From assembly GCF_033807575.1 (NCBI RefSeq), contig NC_084725.1, forward strand, positions 4,995,001 through 5,059,000: a DNA stretch of 64,000 bases, given 5' to 3'. Origin of the DNA: Cydia pomonella. Taxonomy: Eukaryota > Arthropoda > Insecta > Lepidoptera > Tortricidae. Each line of letters opens with the position of its first letter. Position 1 is the first letter of the stretch. Of this stretch, positions 11,815-23,329 are shown one piece after another. The notes under the pieces are model-generated. The model searched no databases. It had not been told where the DNA came from and saw only the letters and a program-made list of their open reading frames with translations. The translations under genes and the position numbers were made by a program.

Positions 11815-12150
11815 AACCCAAATATAATAACATATATGGCACTAGGCTGTATACATTACCTAAAATATTAAACGATTTGCCAGAAGATGTTCGTGTAAAG
11901 TACTTAAATGGTAAACATATAAAAAAAGTTATTAAAATGCACTTATTGAAATCAAACGACACAAGCTACTTATACTAAGAATCCTACAATGTTTTCTTTT
12001 TTTTAATTAGACATAAGACATTAATATATGTATTGTTCTCTGAACTCCCCATCGGCACACAAACCTCCTCAAGGTTTTGCCTACGATGGGTCTTGTATTA
12101 AATTCTAAACTGTAAATTGTTTGTTTATTCAATAAATTAAAAAAAAAATG
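11815..12150 (+). mobile_element. LINE 3' end: ORF2 C-terminus and UTR
   Basis: The plus strand reads LYTLPKILNDLPEDVRVKYL ... KKVIKMHLL and stops at TAA 11977-11979. A UTR follows with CCTACGATGGGTC and an AATAAA plus A-run tail at about 12132-12149. The style is that of a Jockey/BS-type reverse-transcriptase C-terminus. 5'-truncated. Confidence 0.7.
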
Positions 12151-12589
12151 TAAATATGTTTGAAATAAAATATTAAATGAAAAGCCAACAATGCAGATTT
12201 TTGGGAAACAATTTGCATCAACCTGCCCAGAGCAAAAACACATCTGTTCAGCTTCTTATCCAGGTAATTTACATGACCTTGGTACTTTAGTAGGTAGTTA
12301 TGGATTTTTAAATAAAGGTACCTTAGTAGTTATGTTTTTTTTTTTCTGATAATTTCTAATTCTTTTTATTGTTTTTTGCTACTGACTTTTTCTCATTACA
12401 AGTAATATGTCTTCATTCTCATTTTGTTATTTCTTGCATGCTTCGATTTAACATTATATTTGCACTCTTACTGGCAAGCAAAATATACATTGTACCTGAA
12501 TAGTTTTAACCCCTTCTCTTACTGTATTTTTGCAAACAATTATATTTGTTTGATTCATTGATGTCAGCCCATAGAATTCGTACTATAAG
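12151..12589. other. Non-coding stretch
   Basis: AT-rich, no gene or repeat recognised. Confidence 0.35.
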
Positions 12590-12835
12590 CGTTGTAACTC
12601 TAGGTCCAGGGGGTCCCGGCGCGCACTAGTTTTTTGCAGAAATCGCGAAGCATCTGGTTGACGTAACTGGTGACTGAAGAGCTGGCGGCTTTCTCGCACA
12701 ACGTATCAACACTGCGATACAACGAGGAAATGCCGCCAGCATCCTTGGTACAATGCTTCAAGAGCCTATTTGTATTTGTATTTTAAGTTAAAGCTTGTTA
12801 TAGTAATCCTCTGTATAAATCCTTTTCAATATTTA
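12590..12835 (+). mobile_element. Retroelement 3' end, family R (copy 1)
   Basis: The plus-strand frame FFAEIAKHLVDVTGD, a stop, then RAGGFLAQRINTAIQRGNAA and SILGTM matches the copies at 29480 and 36380. All share a tail with GTTATAGTAATCCTCTGTAT. I recognise it as a frequent lepidopteran retroelement C-terminus but cannot name the clade. Confidence 0.7.
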
Positions 12836-13799
12836 TGTACATATTACCCACCTAACATTACTCGGGTTTGACGTCATCTCACTCAAATATTTGGTACTTT
12901 GGGTATATTCTATTCAAATTGGTAGGCTATTCATTTCAAAGGAATGTGCATTATTGCTACCGCACAGGTAATGTAACGTGATTACCTAATACGTAAGTAG
13001 TTTATAATACATTAATAAGAAGTATTAAGCACAAACTATCAACTACATATAGTGTAAACAGCTTCAAAACATAATAACAAAAACAAACCAATTTTAGCAG
13101 CATCTTACACTTCGTCAGACCATGCGCCGTAGACTTAAACATCTCATTTAATTTAAAACGTTATTACCAAGCAATAAGATAGACAATTGAACTAGTTTTC
13201 TATTGCAGAGATGATAGTAAACGCATTAAAAGTTCGTCAAGCTAAAATGTACCTTATTCCTATTTGTTTAAGGCCGTTTGCGCAGTTAAATCGGACACGT
13301 GCGCCAGCGCACGTGAGATTGCGCAACGCAAGGTCGTGTTATGTAATGTATCTAGTCGAGATACTTTGTGTACTAGCGAGCTAATGTCAAGGTAGCAAAG
13401 GATTAGTTCGTTAGATTAGTTTAGCGTTGTTATATGCAGGTAGGGAAGTAATTTTCACCACCACTAACACTGACATATTCGCTAGGTAACTTACTTTCTA
13501 TTCATCTCGCTCTTACTCGCGTACGACCGAGATGGAATACGTCAGTGTCAAACCCGTGATAAGGAATTCAGGATAGAGATGTGTACTACTTATCTATGTA
13601 TTTGTATAAGTAAGCACAGGACTAAGTAACCCTTTCGAAGGAATGTTTAAACTGAAATATACACAAATATTGCTCGATCGTGCTCTGTTATCTCCTCTAT
13701 ATGTAAATACGATATTCGTAATAATGATCTAAAGGCCAGTTTGCTGGTAAACCTAATAGGGTCGGAAGGTTATAATGTGTATTTGACCTTCAGATTTAC
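12836..13799. other. Non-coding stretch with an E-box palindrome
   Basis: No gene. It contains the paired E-box at 13296-13315; otherwise AT-rich up to the Gypsy-derived copy. Confidence 0.4.
13296..13315. promoter_or_regulatory. Palindromic E-box pair
   Basis: CACGTGCGCCAGCGCACGTG is a perfect inverted repeat (9-bp arms, CA centre) containing two CACGTG sites 14 bp apart start to start. Possible high-affinity site for a bHLH-PAS dimer pair. About 50 kb upstream of vrille. Confidence 0.4.
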
Positions 13800-13956
13800 A
13801 CGAACTGTACTTCATCGATGGGGTCGATGATGTGGACTCTGATTATCGCAAAGACCGCAAAAAATGGTATGAAACTTTACTAGTTAGTGATAATCGTAGG
13901 GCCGAGACTTTTAAGCTTGATACTGGCTCGGATTTAAACGTTTTACCAATGAAAAA
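13800..13956 (+). repeat. Duplicated protease segment of the Gypsy element
   Basis: These 157 bp are a direct copy of 14801-14957, offset by 1001 bp, with one visible difference (C at 13946 against T at 14947). They cover the spacer and DTGSD part of the Pol protease. The near identity means the copy was made recently. It breaks off abruptly on both sides. Confidence 0.9.
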
Positions 13957-14586
13957 GTTACCCTTACAGTTATTGTCAATTAAAATAATTAATTAAGCTA
14001 ATATAATCCTCATAATAATAATAATTAAAAAAAAAGGAGATCATTCTCCTTACTTACCTAAATACTCAATGTTAAGCTACGTTTATGTGCATGCAAGTGT
14101 GTATTTTACTGAGTTAAGAATGGTTATTTACTTATTTGTAGTACTCGTATGCGTGTGCTTCTGTTGAAAGATTAGATTACGTGCATGTTTATCTAAAATA
14201 GTAATAATAACTATCGCATTGTCACTGTGTCAACTGGCACAATTACAATATGATCAATACTACGCGAAGCATCTTGTTTATTACTTTGTTAAGATATATA
14301 GTAATAACTGATATATACTTGCAGTAGCACTAATGTATTTATTCGTAACGATTAGACTGTTACGTCATTAATATATACAATTATTACTCCAATAATTATA
14401 TCTTTTATATACCAATATAATAGTACTTCAACTTTATACTTATGTAAAGTTAGCTTCTATATCCATTGCAATTATAATAATGTAGCTTAAGCTTATGCTA
14501 CTTATGTACTTATGACTTATTTTCGTAACGGGAAAGATGTTGTGTGGGTAATCATAAAGATATGTATTAGAGGGTAGAGAAAATAA
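13957..14586. other. AT-rich segment between the two Gypsy protease copies
   Basis: About 630 bp without coding potential. It contains an A9-GGAGA run near 14025 resembling a polypurine tract and ends with an AATAAA-containing stretch (14582-14587) just before the Gag knuckle. It could be an LTR-derived junction between two truncated tandem elements, or unrelated filler DNA. No tRNA primer site was recognised. Confidence 0.3.
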
Positions 14587-16485
14587 AGTCCAGTTGTTAT
14601 CGAATACGCTTTTCATTCACATCATGATCGCTCCTGCGCTGCCTGCGCGAGTACCTATTGCGACGGAGGTCAGCGGTGTCCAGCGAGAGGTGCAAAGTGT
14701 TTATTGTGCGGTGGTGCAGGTCATTTTAAGGTAAAGTGCCCATTTAGAAGACCAAACAAAGTGTATCAAATTGAAGAAGAGGACGGCTACAGTGACGACG
14801 ACGAACTGTACTTCATCGATGGGGTCGATGATGTGGACTCTGATTATCGCAAAGACCGCAAAAAATGGTATGAAACTTTACTAGTTAGTGATAATCGTAG
14901 GGCCGAGACTTTTAAGCTTGATACTGGCTCGGATTTAAACGTTTTATCAATGAAAAATTTCAAAAAATTGGGTCTTGACAGTAGTACTCTTATAACACCT
15001 GATAATATTAGGGCCGAATCATATTGCGGAAATTATGTACCTATGATCGGTTCGTGTATTATTAATTGGTTATATAAAGAACGTTTATATCCGTTGCGGT
15101 TTGTTATATCTCGAGACGATAGAAAGAGTGTTTTGGGCAAATATGCTTGTGAGGACTTAGGCCTGGTCAAACGCATATATTCGCTTACCTTAGATCATTA
15201 TGAGGATCTCTTTCATGGCCTGGGTAAATTGCCGGGTGAGTATACTATTAGTATCGAGGAAGGAGCGCAACCGTCAGTCTGTCCGGTTCGCAAGATACCT
15301 ATGGGCGTGCGCGACAAATTACAGGGTGAATTAGATCGCATGGTTAAAATGGGGGTCATTAGAAAAGTGTCCCACCCCACACCGTGGGTCAATGCGATTG
15401 TAGTGGCCGCGAAAAAAGATGGCAGTATACGCGTGTGCCTCGACCCGCGGCCGCTAAATCGCGTTGTGCGCCGCGCTCGCTACCCCCTCCCCGCGCTCGG
15501 TGAAATAGCCACAAAGCTACAGGGAGCGCGATATTTTAGCAAACTTGATGCTCGTTCAGGTTTTTGGATGGTACAAATAGACGATGCCAGTGCCGACCTA
15601 TGTACATTTGGGACACCGTTCGGTAGGTACCAATTCTTACGCCTCCCATATGGTATAAACTGTGCGTCTGAGGTATTCCATTCTAAGGTTCGTCAAATTT
15701 TGGAAGATCTGGAGGGAGTAGAGTCCTTCGTCGATGATATTATAGTCTGGGGACGTACCTTAGAGGAACACGATGCAAGATTAAAGTCGTTGCTAGACAG
15801 ATCGCGCGAGGTAGGCATTAAATTTAATAAACAGAAGTGCGAATTTAGAGTTCAAAAGATTACTTATCTAGGTCACACGTTTAGTCATGAGGGTATGCGC
15901 GTTGATTCTGAGAAGGTTAAGGCTATCGAGAAGATGCCTTCTCCACACGACCGAGCGTCTCTGGAAAGGTTTTTAGGTATGGTGAATTACTTATCGAAAT
16001 TCATACCTAACTACTCGGAAGTGGCGTCACCTTTACGAGCCCTGTTAAAAAAAGACACGGAATGGTGCTGGGAGCCCGAGCACGAGGCAGCCGCCGGACA
16101 GCTGCGGGCATTGGTGAGCGGCGCGCCTGTGCTGGCCCTGTACGCACCGCGCGCTCCAGTGCTGGTCTCGGTAGATGCTAGTCAGCACGCGTTGGGCGCT
16201 GTGATCCTTCAAGCGGGTCGGCCCGTTGAGTTTGCCTCTGCCACGCTAACAGATGCACAGACCAGGTATGCACAAATTGAAAAGGAGCTTCTTGCCATTG
16301 TCTTCGGACTGGAGCGTTTCCATCAATACGTGTACGCTCATGGTGACGTCACAATCGAAACGGATCACAAACCACTGGAGGCATTGTTTTCAAAACCTTT
16401 AGATGCTGTGCCAGCGCGTTTGCAGAGGATGATGCTTCGCATACAGGGTTATGATTTCAAGGTCGTGTATAAGCCAGGTAAATAA
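14587..16485 (+). CDS. Ty3/Gypsy retrotransposon Gag-Pol fragment: zinc knuckle, protease, reverse transcriptase, RNase H
   Basis: An uninterrupted frame follows a stop codon at 14584-14586; it has no credible own start and is a truncated piece. In order: a CCHC knuckle (C-L-L-C ... H ... C, about 14698-14740), the end of Gag; a retropepsin site DTGSD (about 14920-14934); a reverse transcriptase with the FVDDI catalytic box near 15723-15737; and an RNase H domain with SVDASQ (about 16168) and TDHKPLEAL (about 16360). Translation ends at TAA 16483 directly after the Y-K-P-G-K motif, where intact elements continue to the integrase. Integrase and most of Gag are missing, so it cannot move by itself. 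The absence of any stop or frameshift over 1.9 kb implies a young insertion or truncation. It is typical of chromovirus-like or Mag-type Gypsy Pol; the lineage is not resolved. Confidence 0.9.
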   Translation, partial: SPVVIEYAFHSHHDRSCAACASTYCDGGQRCPARGAKCLLCGGAGHFKVKCPFRRPNKVYQIEEEDGYSDDDELYFIDGVDDVDSDYRKDRKKWYETLLVSDNRRAETFKLDTGSDLNVLSMKNFKKLGLDSSTLITPDNIRAESYCGNYVPMIGSCIINWLYKERLYPLRFVISRDDRKSVLGKYACEDLGLVKRIYSLTLDHYEDLFHGLGKLPGEYTISIEEGAQPSVCPVRKIPMGVRDKLQGELDRMVKMGVIRKVSHPTPWVNAIVVAAKKDGSIRVCLDPRPLNRVVRRARYPLPALGEIATKLQGARYFSKLDARSGFWMVQIDDASADLCTFGTPFGRYQFLRLPYGINCASEVFHSKVRQILEDLEGVESFVDDIIVWGRTLEEHDARLKSLLDRSREVGIKFNKQKCEFRVQKITYLGHTFSHEGMRVDSEKVKAIEKMPSPHDRASLERFLGMVNYLSKFIPNYSEVASPLRALLKKDTEWCWEPEHEAAAGQLRALVSGAPVLALYAPRAPVLVSVDASQHALGAVILQAGRPVEFASATLTDAQTRYAQIEKELLAIVFGLERFHQYVYAHGDVTIETDHKPLEALFSKPLDAVPARLQRMMLRIQGYDFKVVYKPGK

Positions 16486-17033
16486 AGTCGCAGAGTAGGT
16501 ACTACTGACTTAATATTAAATACAACGTCCCACAAAACTATTTGCACAGTTTGACTGTGGGATCCGTGGGGCTATACTAGATTAAGTACATGATAATCAT
16601 AAAGTCTTAAATCTAATTAATTGTAGAGGCAAAAATTGGATAGGTATGTGTTAAATGCTACCAAGGTAATGTTGGAACAAAGCTCTTTTAAATTTATTTT
16701 AATTTTTCTCCTGTCTAATAGTTGCAGGTAAGGCGTTGAGTAAGTATGGTAAGCGCTTCTCGATGAGTCTGTCTCCATAGTAATTGCTTACTCTGAGAAC
16801 AGCATACTTACCTGCAGCTATAGACCTGGTGCTATGATTATGGCTCATTTGATATAAGTTACTCTCCTGATTGCCGTGTTGTCTAACTAAAAATAAATAT
16901 TTGTATCTTAAGGTTGCCGGAAGAATTTTACATATTTTAAAATAACTAGATAAGTATGAGAATTATGAGAGTATGTGTCCGTTGGCGGCCGCCAGCTTAC
17001 CTATTGGGCCTATTTCTTGAGAATCGATTATAA
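16486..17033. other. Non-coding stretch after the Gypsy fragment
   Basis: No gene and no integrase remnant. It includes the MITE at 16719-16822. Confidence 0.4.
16719..16822. mobile_element. Small MITE (TAGYTGCAGGTAAG ends)
   Basis: TAGTTGCAGGTAAG at the left and CTTACCTGCAGCTA at the right form inverted repeats; the insert is about 104 bp. TA flanks would fit a Tc1/mariner-derived element. Confidence 0.65.
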
Positions 17034-17146
17034 AATAGTACATTAGGATACAAATGTGAAAAGCAGGGAATTCGCAAATAGTGGCAATAAATTAAAACAC
17101 AACCGAAAGGAGTGTTTTAAATCGACACGAGTTGTGAATGACGAAG
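17034..17146 (-). mobile_element. MITE family F, partial copy
   Basis: Matches the complement of the right half of 47580-47812: AATAGTACATTA, CAATAAATTAAAACACAACC and AGTGTTTTAAATCGACACGA. More diverged than the other two copies. Confidence 0.8.
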
Positions 17147-19839
17147 GGACCTGACTTAAGACAGTGATAGTGGCGGTACATATGCCAACGAAGCAGAAAA
17201 ACTGACATAAAAAAGGAACACATAAAACATGTATACATACTAAAAAAACTGCCATCCTATTACCATACGGACCTCCTCCTGTTGACCATTTTAGAGGCCT
17301 ATTGTAACTAGCTATTATTATTGACAAGATTTTGAGGCTTCATTTTTTATTTCTACAACCAGAGACGTTACTTTTGACACTGTCAGATGAAATTAATAAC
17401 CTGTTATTACAATCAGAATACCCCTTTTAGTGTTGTAGAGATAAACATGATGACGATAATTGTACGCGAATATTTTCTATGAATACCCATGCCGTGCTCT
17501 GACGTACGAAAGCAAGGCTGTATGGCTTGTGTGACAAATAACAATAACTTATGGCAACGACACTCAGGCTTTAATAACTGATTTAAATAAGGATTTAAAC
17601 GAATTTCTGCGTTATTTGTCTGGGATAAAATTAATTAATTTTACAATAAACCAAAATAAAAGTTCATATTTTGTAACAGTTCAATAATTTTCCTCATAAC
17701 AGCCTCTATTTAAGTGCTAAGTGGTTTTATGGTTAAAAATAGTTCGCTAATTATTATGTGTACGGAAATGTTGACTGATATTTGATTGCGTAAGCTAACC
17801 AAAACTATCCTTGAAGGCCAATCTCGACAAACGCTGTGCTAGAAATAAATGGATACAGGCAAAGGCAACTTTGACTTTTAATAAATTGCATGTCGAAAAT
17901 TCAATTTATGGGATTGTTGGTACAATATTTTCTTTCAACAGGCGAGTACCTACTTAATTCATCGAGACAATTTTAATACACCCAAATACAGCTAGGTTGT
18001 GTTGTTTTATCACAGAGTTTCTAGGTATGGCCTCGTGTGTCCATCATCAAATCACCTCGATGGTACGATATTTATAATATTGCATTGTCACCCAACTTAC
18101 ATATGTATGTAGAGTTTCAGCTTAATGAAATAATGGGTAGTGAGTCTAACTTAGCTTGCAAGATTTGACGCGAACAAACGTATTAGGTACAAACAAACAG
18201 CCATTGCAAGTTAAATTAAAGCTTGTAAAAAGGTTATATTGCCAGCGGTGACGATAAATATTAAAAAAAAAATCTGCTGTCGTTACACCGGGAGGTAATA
18301 AGTACATTGTTCAACGAGGTTTTGTAAACGAGGTCTTTAGATGCACGACAGCCGCAGGATGGAGTGTTTTATAGACTCTAGATTGCAATATACTTAAGCC
18401 CAGAGTTACACACAATGTTTTTCATCACACTTGCGAAGAAAAAAACTAAATATTAAGCGAAAGTATTCTTGAATACGGTGATATTTCAAACATTTGTCCG
18501 CCATATTGTCATTTTTTGACAGGTTAGGCATTAAATGCACAGACCTATCCGGCATTCAGCCACGATTGAAAATTCTGTAAAAATATTTTAAACGGCTATT
18601 AAATTAATCAAATTAAATATTTTTAACATAAAACTAAATTATAAACGTCACTATTTTAAAATTAAAACTCGTTTATACCTACTTTAAGTAATTTAGTGAC
18701 ACAATTAAAAAAGCTATACCTCCCGTGGGATTTATAGCTTTTTTTACAATCCACAACTCCCGCGGGAACATTACATGTCTTTGTCCTTCAGTAAACCTGC
18801 ATGAAATAAGATCTTTTTCAAGAAAGTGTGATGAACCACAGTTTTTTTCATAAGTATTTTAACAAAACAACGAGTAAAATTTGTTATTATGACGCATAGT
18901 TTATTGTGCTAAACGTTGTTTATCTAAGTATGTTCCTTATTTGATCTCCACATTCACAGACTGTTGTTTAAACAAACTGCGCTGAGGCTAAAGTCTAGAA
19001 AATTCTAAGAAAAATACTTAAAGATCATTCCAGACAAACTCGTGGCGATTATTTTAAAAACAATAGCACAAATGCTTTGTTAAAAAGAAAGAAACTACGT
19101 AGTTATCAAATCGAAAAGTTCATAAGTCAAGCTGTATCTAGTTTAATTATGACCTTATAGAATGGAAAGATCGTCACGTGGCTCTCTCCAAGTTTTCCAT
19201 AGGTTTACGGATTTCATGGTACAATACACTCGCCTACTGTTGTTTCGAAACTTCGAGACCGTTTTTTTGTTCTCGATTATTGAGAGAATTTTATTTATTA
19301 ACTACATGTTTTTCCTGCGACTTTTCCAGTAAGTTAAAGCGGCAGATATTTTTTGGTCGTATTTTTTAGCTACTCTTAATATTATATTACCAAAGTATCT
19401 CTTATTGAAAGAAATATACTTATACCTAGTAAAATAAATCATACCTACACATAAATTTAATAAATTGTGTATGATTTATTTCGCTACATGTGTTCGTGTC
19501 CCATTTTAAAAATAATATGTTGGTTCGCAAATTGATAATACATATTTACACAATTATTACGCTTAAATTTAGCAGTAATCAAAGATACATTGATTGAGTA
19601 AGATGTGTAAGTCTAAGCCAAATTCTTGCCTCGAATTTGACAGGTAAACGAGATGGCACATACATTTTGCGGTAACTCTGTTTGTCAAAAATTTACCTTT
19701 GACAATTCAGTGACCGCAAAACATAGGCACAGTACAGCGAAAAAAAGTTACCAAGATAGAGGTCTGCTTATATTTTTCTGTAAAATGTATAGTTATGTTA
19801 ATGCTATGTAAAAAATTCATACTTTTTCGTCGGTAAACT
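17147..19839. other. Long non-coding stretch
   Basis: About 2.7 kb of AT-rich DNA with no gene. Two small hairpins: AAAAAAGCTATA...TATAGCTTTTTT (about 18708-18744) and AATAAATCATAC...GTATGATTTATT (about 19434-19480). An E-box lies at 19175-19180. No LINE or SINE recognised. Confidence 0.45.
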
Positions 19840-20169
19840 TCGGAGATAAGGGGGGAACGGTATTTTTTTTTCTCTTTTTCTTAATAAATCAATGTTTTTT
19901 CTCTATGTAAAAAAAATGTTTTAGAATGTACAATTTGAGCTCTTTCAAATGATACCCCACTTGACCTAGTCACTAGACTTTGAAATTTTGCCCCCTCTCC
20001 TTATGGGATATTTTCCATAGTTAAAAAACAAAATAAAAAAAAATACTTGCAATGTGTCTGGGTAAGCGTTGTTCATAACTATTCCAAATTTCAAATCGAT
20101 AGCTTAAGTGGTTCTCGAGATATTTAGCGATGTGACAGACAGACAGACCTAGCTGTATATTTTTGGTCA
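19840..20169 (+). repeat. Dispersed repeat with GACAGACAGACAGACC end
   Basis: Contains TTCAAATGATACCCCAC, ATTTCAAATCGATAGC and GACAGACAGACAGACC, phrases I associate with the GGGTTCC-type dispersed repeat. Its right end is interrupted by the SINE-B at 20170. Confidence 0.5.
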
Positions 20170-20504
20170 CTCATCTTCCTCGCGTTATCCCGACATTTTG
20201 CTACGGTTCATGGGAGCCTGGGGTCCGCTTGACAACAAATCCCAAGGCGTAAGCACTAGTTTTTACGAAAGCGACAGCCATCTGACCTTCCAACCCAGAG
20301 GGGAAACTAGAACTAGGCCTTATTAGGATAAGTCCAGTCTCTTCACAATGTTGTCCTTCACCGAAGAGCGACTGGTTAATATCAAATGATATTTCGTACA
20401 TAAGTTCCCAAAAACTCATTGGTACAAGCCGGGGTTTATACACTTTGAACCCGCGACCTCCGGATTGAAAGTCGCAAGCTATTACCGCTAGGCCACCAGC
20501 GCTC
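20170..20504 (-). mobile_element. SINE-B, full-length-like copy
   Basis: Minus strand. tRNA-like head at 20440-20504 (GCTAGGCCACCAGCGCTC complement and B box), the complete body, and a tail at about 20170. Open frames across it are incidental. Confidence 0.88.
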
Positions 20505-20584
20505 CCTCTCATGTATAATGAGTTAAAAAAATGCAATGGCACTATATATACTAATAATTTTAATATTGACTGAAGACTTCTACA

Positions 20585-20655
20585 TCATCATTCGCTTGCC
20601 CTTATCCCATTCATTTGGGGTCGGCGCAGCATGTCTTTTCCTTCCATATCTTCAA
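20585..20655 (-). mobile_element. LINE 3' end remnant
   Basis: CATTCATTTGGGGTCGGCG and TTTTCCTTCCATATC on the plus strand are the complement of a common lepidopteran LINE tail. Short and diverged. Confidence 0.5.
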
Positions 20656-22173
20656 CAAACAGACTTCTACGACGGACTAAAAACGGATACATTGATATAG
20701 AATTTTCTGTGCCCGTGAGGGACAGAACATAAGCAATGCGACAAAATTAATCACACTTTTAACATTCTTGACAACATACCAAAAACAACCTACGTAATTT
20801 GGTCGGTTTTTGTTACCCACCAGGAACCGGTGGGCAACAACAACACACACACACTCAGGACTTCCTCGAAGTAGGCTAAAATGAAAAGTGAGACTTTGAC
20901 AAGGTCAAACAAAATAGCGCTTTCTCTGCTACTCCTACTGAAAGTTCCATAAGACCATCCTGTTCTGTAATTCCACCCAACCTCCCATGTTTTGTCCAGT
21001 GATCCTATATCCATGATAACAATAACACAAATAAAATCCAAATACGCTAAATCAATTGGTAAACATTATTATTTACGTCATCGCAAAATTTCCGTTAGGC
21101 GTCGGCAAATACTAGCACAGCGTACTACAGCATAATACCATTTGTGATGTTATGTCACCTTTTTCCTTGTTATAAATCGAAGAATATCATTTTATTTCCT
21201 TATTTGTATCGAAACCGGAAGATACTAAGACATCACATAAGTTATTATATGGTATGCTTGGTGTATGTGGTCTGGTTTGTAGAAAAGTTCTTAAATTGTA
21301 TTTTATTTATCTCTATCTCTGTCTTTCAAATAACTGAAGAGGGTAATTCCTTTTCTGTTCTTACTTTAATTAAGCAACTCCAGATGTCTACCTGTAGGGC
21401 TAGACCAGACATACAGACACTTAGATTTGCTTAATTAATGTAAGAACACACGTTGGTAACTGACGTTATAGTCTCGTGGAATTACTCAAAAGCGAAGGAG
21501 TTGGAGACAGACGATCTTAGAATTTCGATGTGGTCGACCTCCTGGATTCAAATACCGATCAATGCTAAATATTTTACAATACAAGTATACTTTATTAGAT
21601 ATCTCAATACATAATACAGAGCATACAACAACTTAAGGTGACGTATCAGTTTATGTAATTTCAGAGAAAAATGCAGCTAATTTAAGTTTTAAAAAAAACT
21701 TGTGTTTGCTCTATTACGTTTGTCTTAAAAGCTGGAGCTATATAAACTAATTATGCATAGATATTTTTCTTCAATTTAAGAGCAGGGCTCTTGTCGGTGC
21801 AGCTCGATGAAGTTGTCTCCACCTTGGTCGATCCGAAGCCAGCCTTTTAGTGTCCTGGTACGACACGGCTCCTACATGCTCCTTTACTTGGCTCATATAA
21901 CTTTTTCTTGGTCTTCCGCTCCCTCTCCTTCCATTTATTTTCCCTTATATAATGTTTCTGATGAAGTGGTCGATAGGCATAGATATACCTCATGTCATTG
22001 TATGTGCAAAGTTTCATTACAATCCTTCCCGTAGTTTACAATGTAAACGAAACTCCTTATGTATGGGAAGGTCAAATTCGATCGAGCTTGCTGCGGACTC
22101 TTAACTAATCTAAGCAGTAGGTAAGGTTAAAATTTTCATGGACAATTTATGAATGATTAAATTCATAACTTCC
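20656..22173. other. Non-coding stretch
   Basis: No gene. About 21790-22050 resembles a degenerate minus-strand retroelement end (GGTCTTCCGCTCCCTCTCC) but I cannot place it. Confidence 0.35.
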
Positions 22174-22311
22174 CAGTAGGGCTAAGATGGTCGGCTCTTT
22201 ATCATTTGTCACCATTTCTGTCACGTTCTCACAAGAATGTAAGTGCGAAAGTGACGGGCATAGTGACAAGTGATAAAAATGGAATCATGCTGCCACCGCT
22301 GAACCCTACTG
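22174..22311 (+). mobile_element. MITE family G, copy 1
   Basis: Ends CAGTAGGG and CCCTACTG are inverted. Inside, TTTATCATTTGTCAC and GTGACAAGTGATAAA form a second inverted pair. Same family as 32343 and 40850. Confidence 0.82.
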
Positions 22312-23329
22312 TACAGATGACATAAATCTGATTGTTTTTTTTCGTCCCCACTTTTAAATATTCACCCCAATAACTAAATTAATTAATATCATATTCAAAA
22401 AATACAGACAGACTGCTGAATAATTTTTACATCTAGCAAAAACTTTTCCTTTAAAAAAAATAACGTTGAATAAAATGCCACGTGAGTTGAAACTGAAGCC
22501 TTTACAATATTTTTCGTGTTTAATTCCGATTTCTCAATATTTTAATTCAGTTGTGGACAGGGTAAACTACGTTCATGTACTAATATGTATTATGATTGCG
22601 ATGATAAACAAAAAAAAATCATTCATTTTAGACAACTTTTGGGGTCCATATTTCCTAAATTTTTAAACTTAAAATTAAACTTAATTATAACTAAGGTTAA
22701 CTTAAATCACTATCTTAAATGCAGATGGGACCAGTGCCTTTTCAGTTTTCTGTACTTTTAAGTTCAATGTTCTTTATTTCAAAGGACTTAAGAGGGAAGA
22801 ATAGCTTTGCGATCCTAGCGAAATAACGGTACTTTTTCTATGACATTCCATTTCGAGAGAAGACATTTTCCACTAACTAAATCTTTACAAATCACTCTGA
22901 TTTTGATGTCGATCGCTTCAAAAAGAAATTGTTCTAGGTTTCGCTTTAAAAAGAAATTGTTTTGCAAATTTTGAAAAAAAAAGGTAATCCTATAAACCTA
23001 GTTTTTTATTGTGTCAATAACATATTAAAAAATCATGGAGAATGGAACATATTCAGAAGTGAAATAACGTTTTTCTTTTTGTACGGACGACTTCCCTCTT
23101 AATCCTACATAGAAAAAAAAAATAACTTCATCTAACATTACAAACAATAATGAAAATACTTAGGTATCTGAAAACGAAAAATCGTGAAAAGGTATATACA
23201 AATTGGTGAGTTAGATATAAGTAAATGCACATGTTTTGGTCATAAGGTTAAATAGGTGACAACGCAATATAAAGGTGACACCCGTATTGATTTAACATTC
23301 AAAGTAGATGGTCATTGGCTTGGGGACAT
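22312..23329. other. Non-coding stretch
   Basis: AT-rich with a direct repeat of AAAAAGAAATTGTT near 22920 and 22950 and an E-box at 22479-22484. No gene. Confidence 0.35.

Noticed and set aside
20201..20542. 113-codon minus-strand frame
   Set aside because: It lies almost wholly inside a SINE-B copy, which is non-coding.
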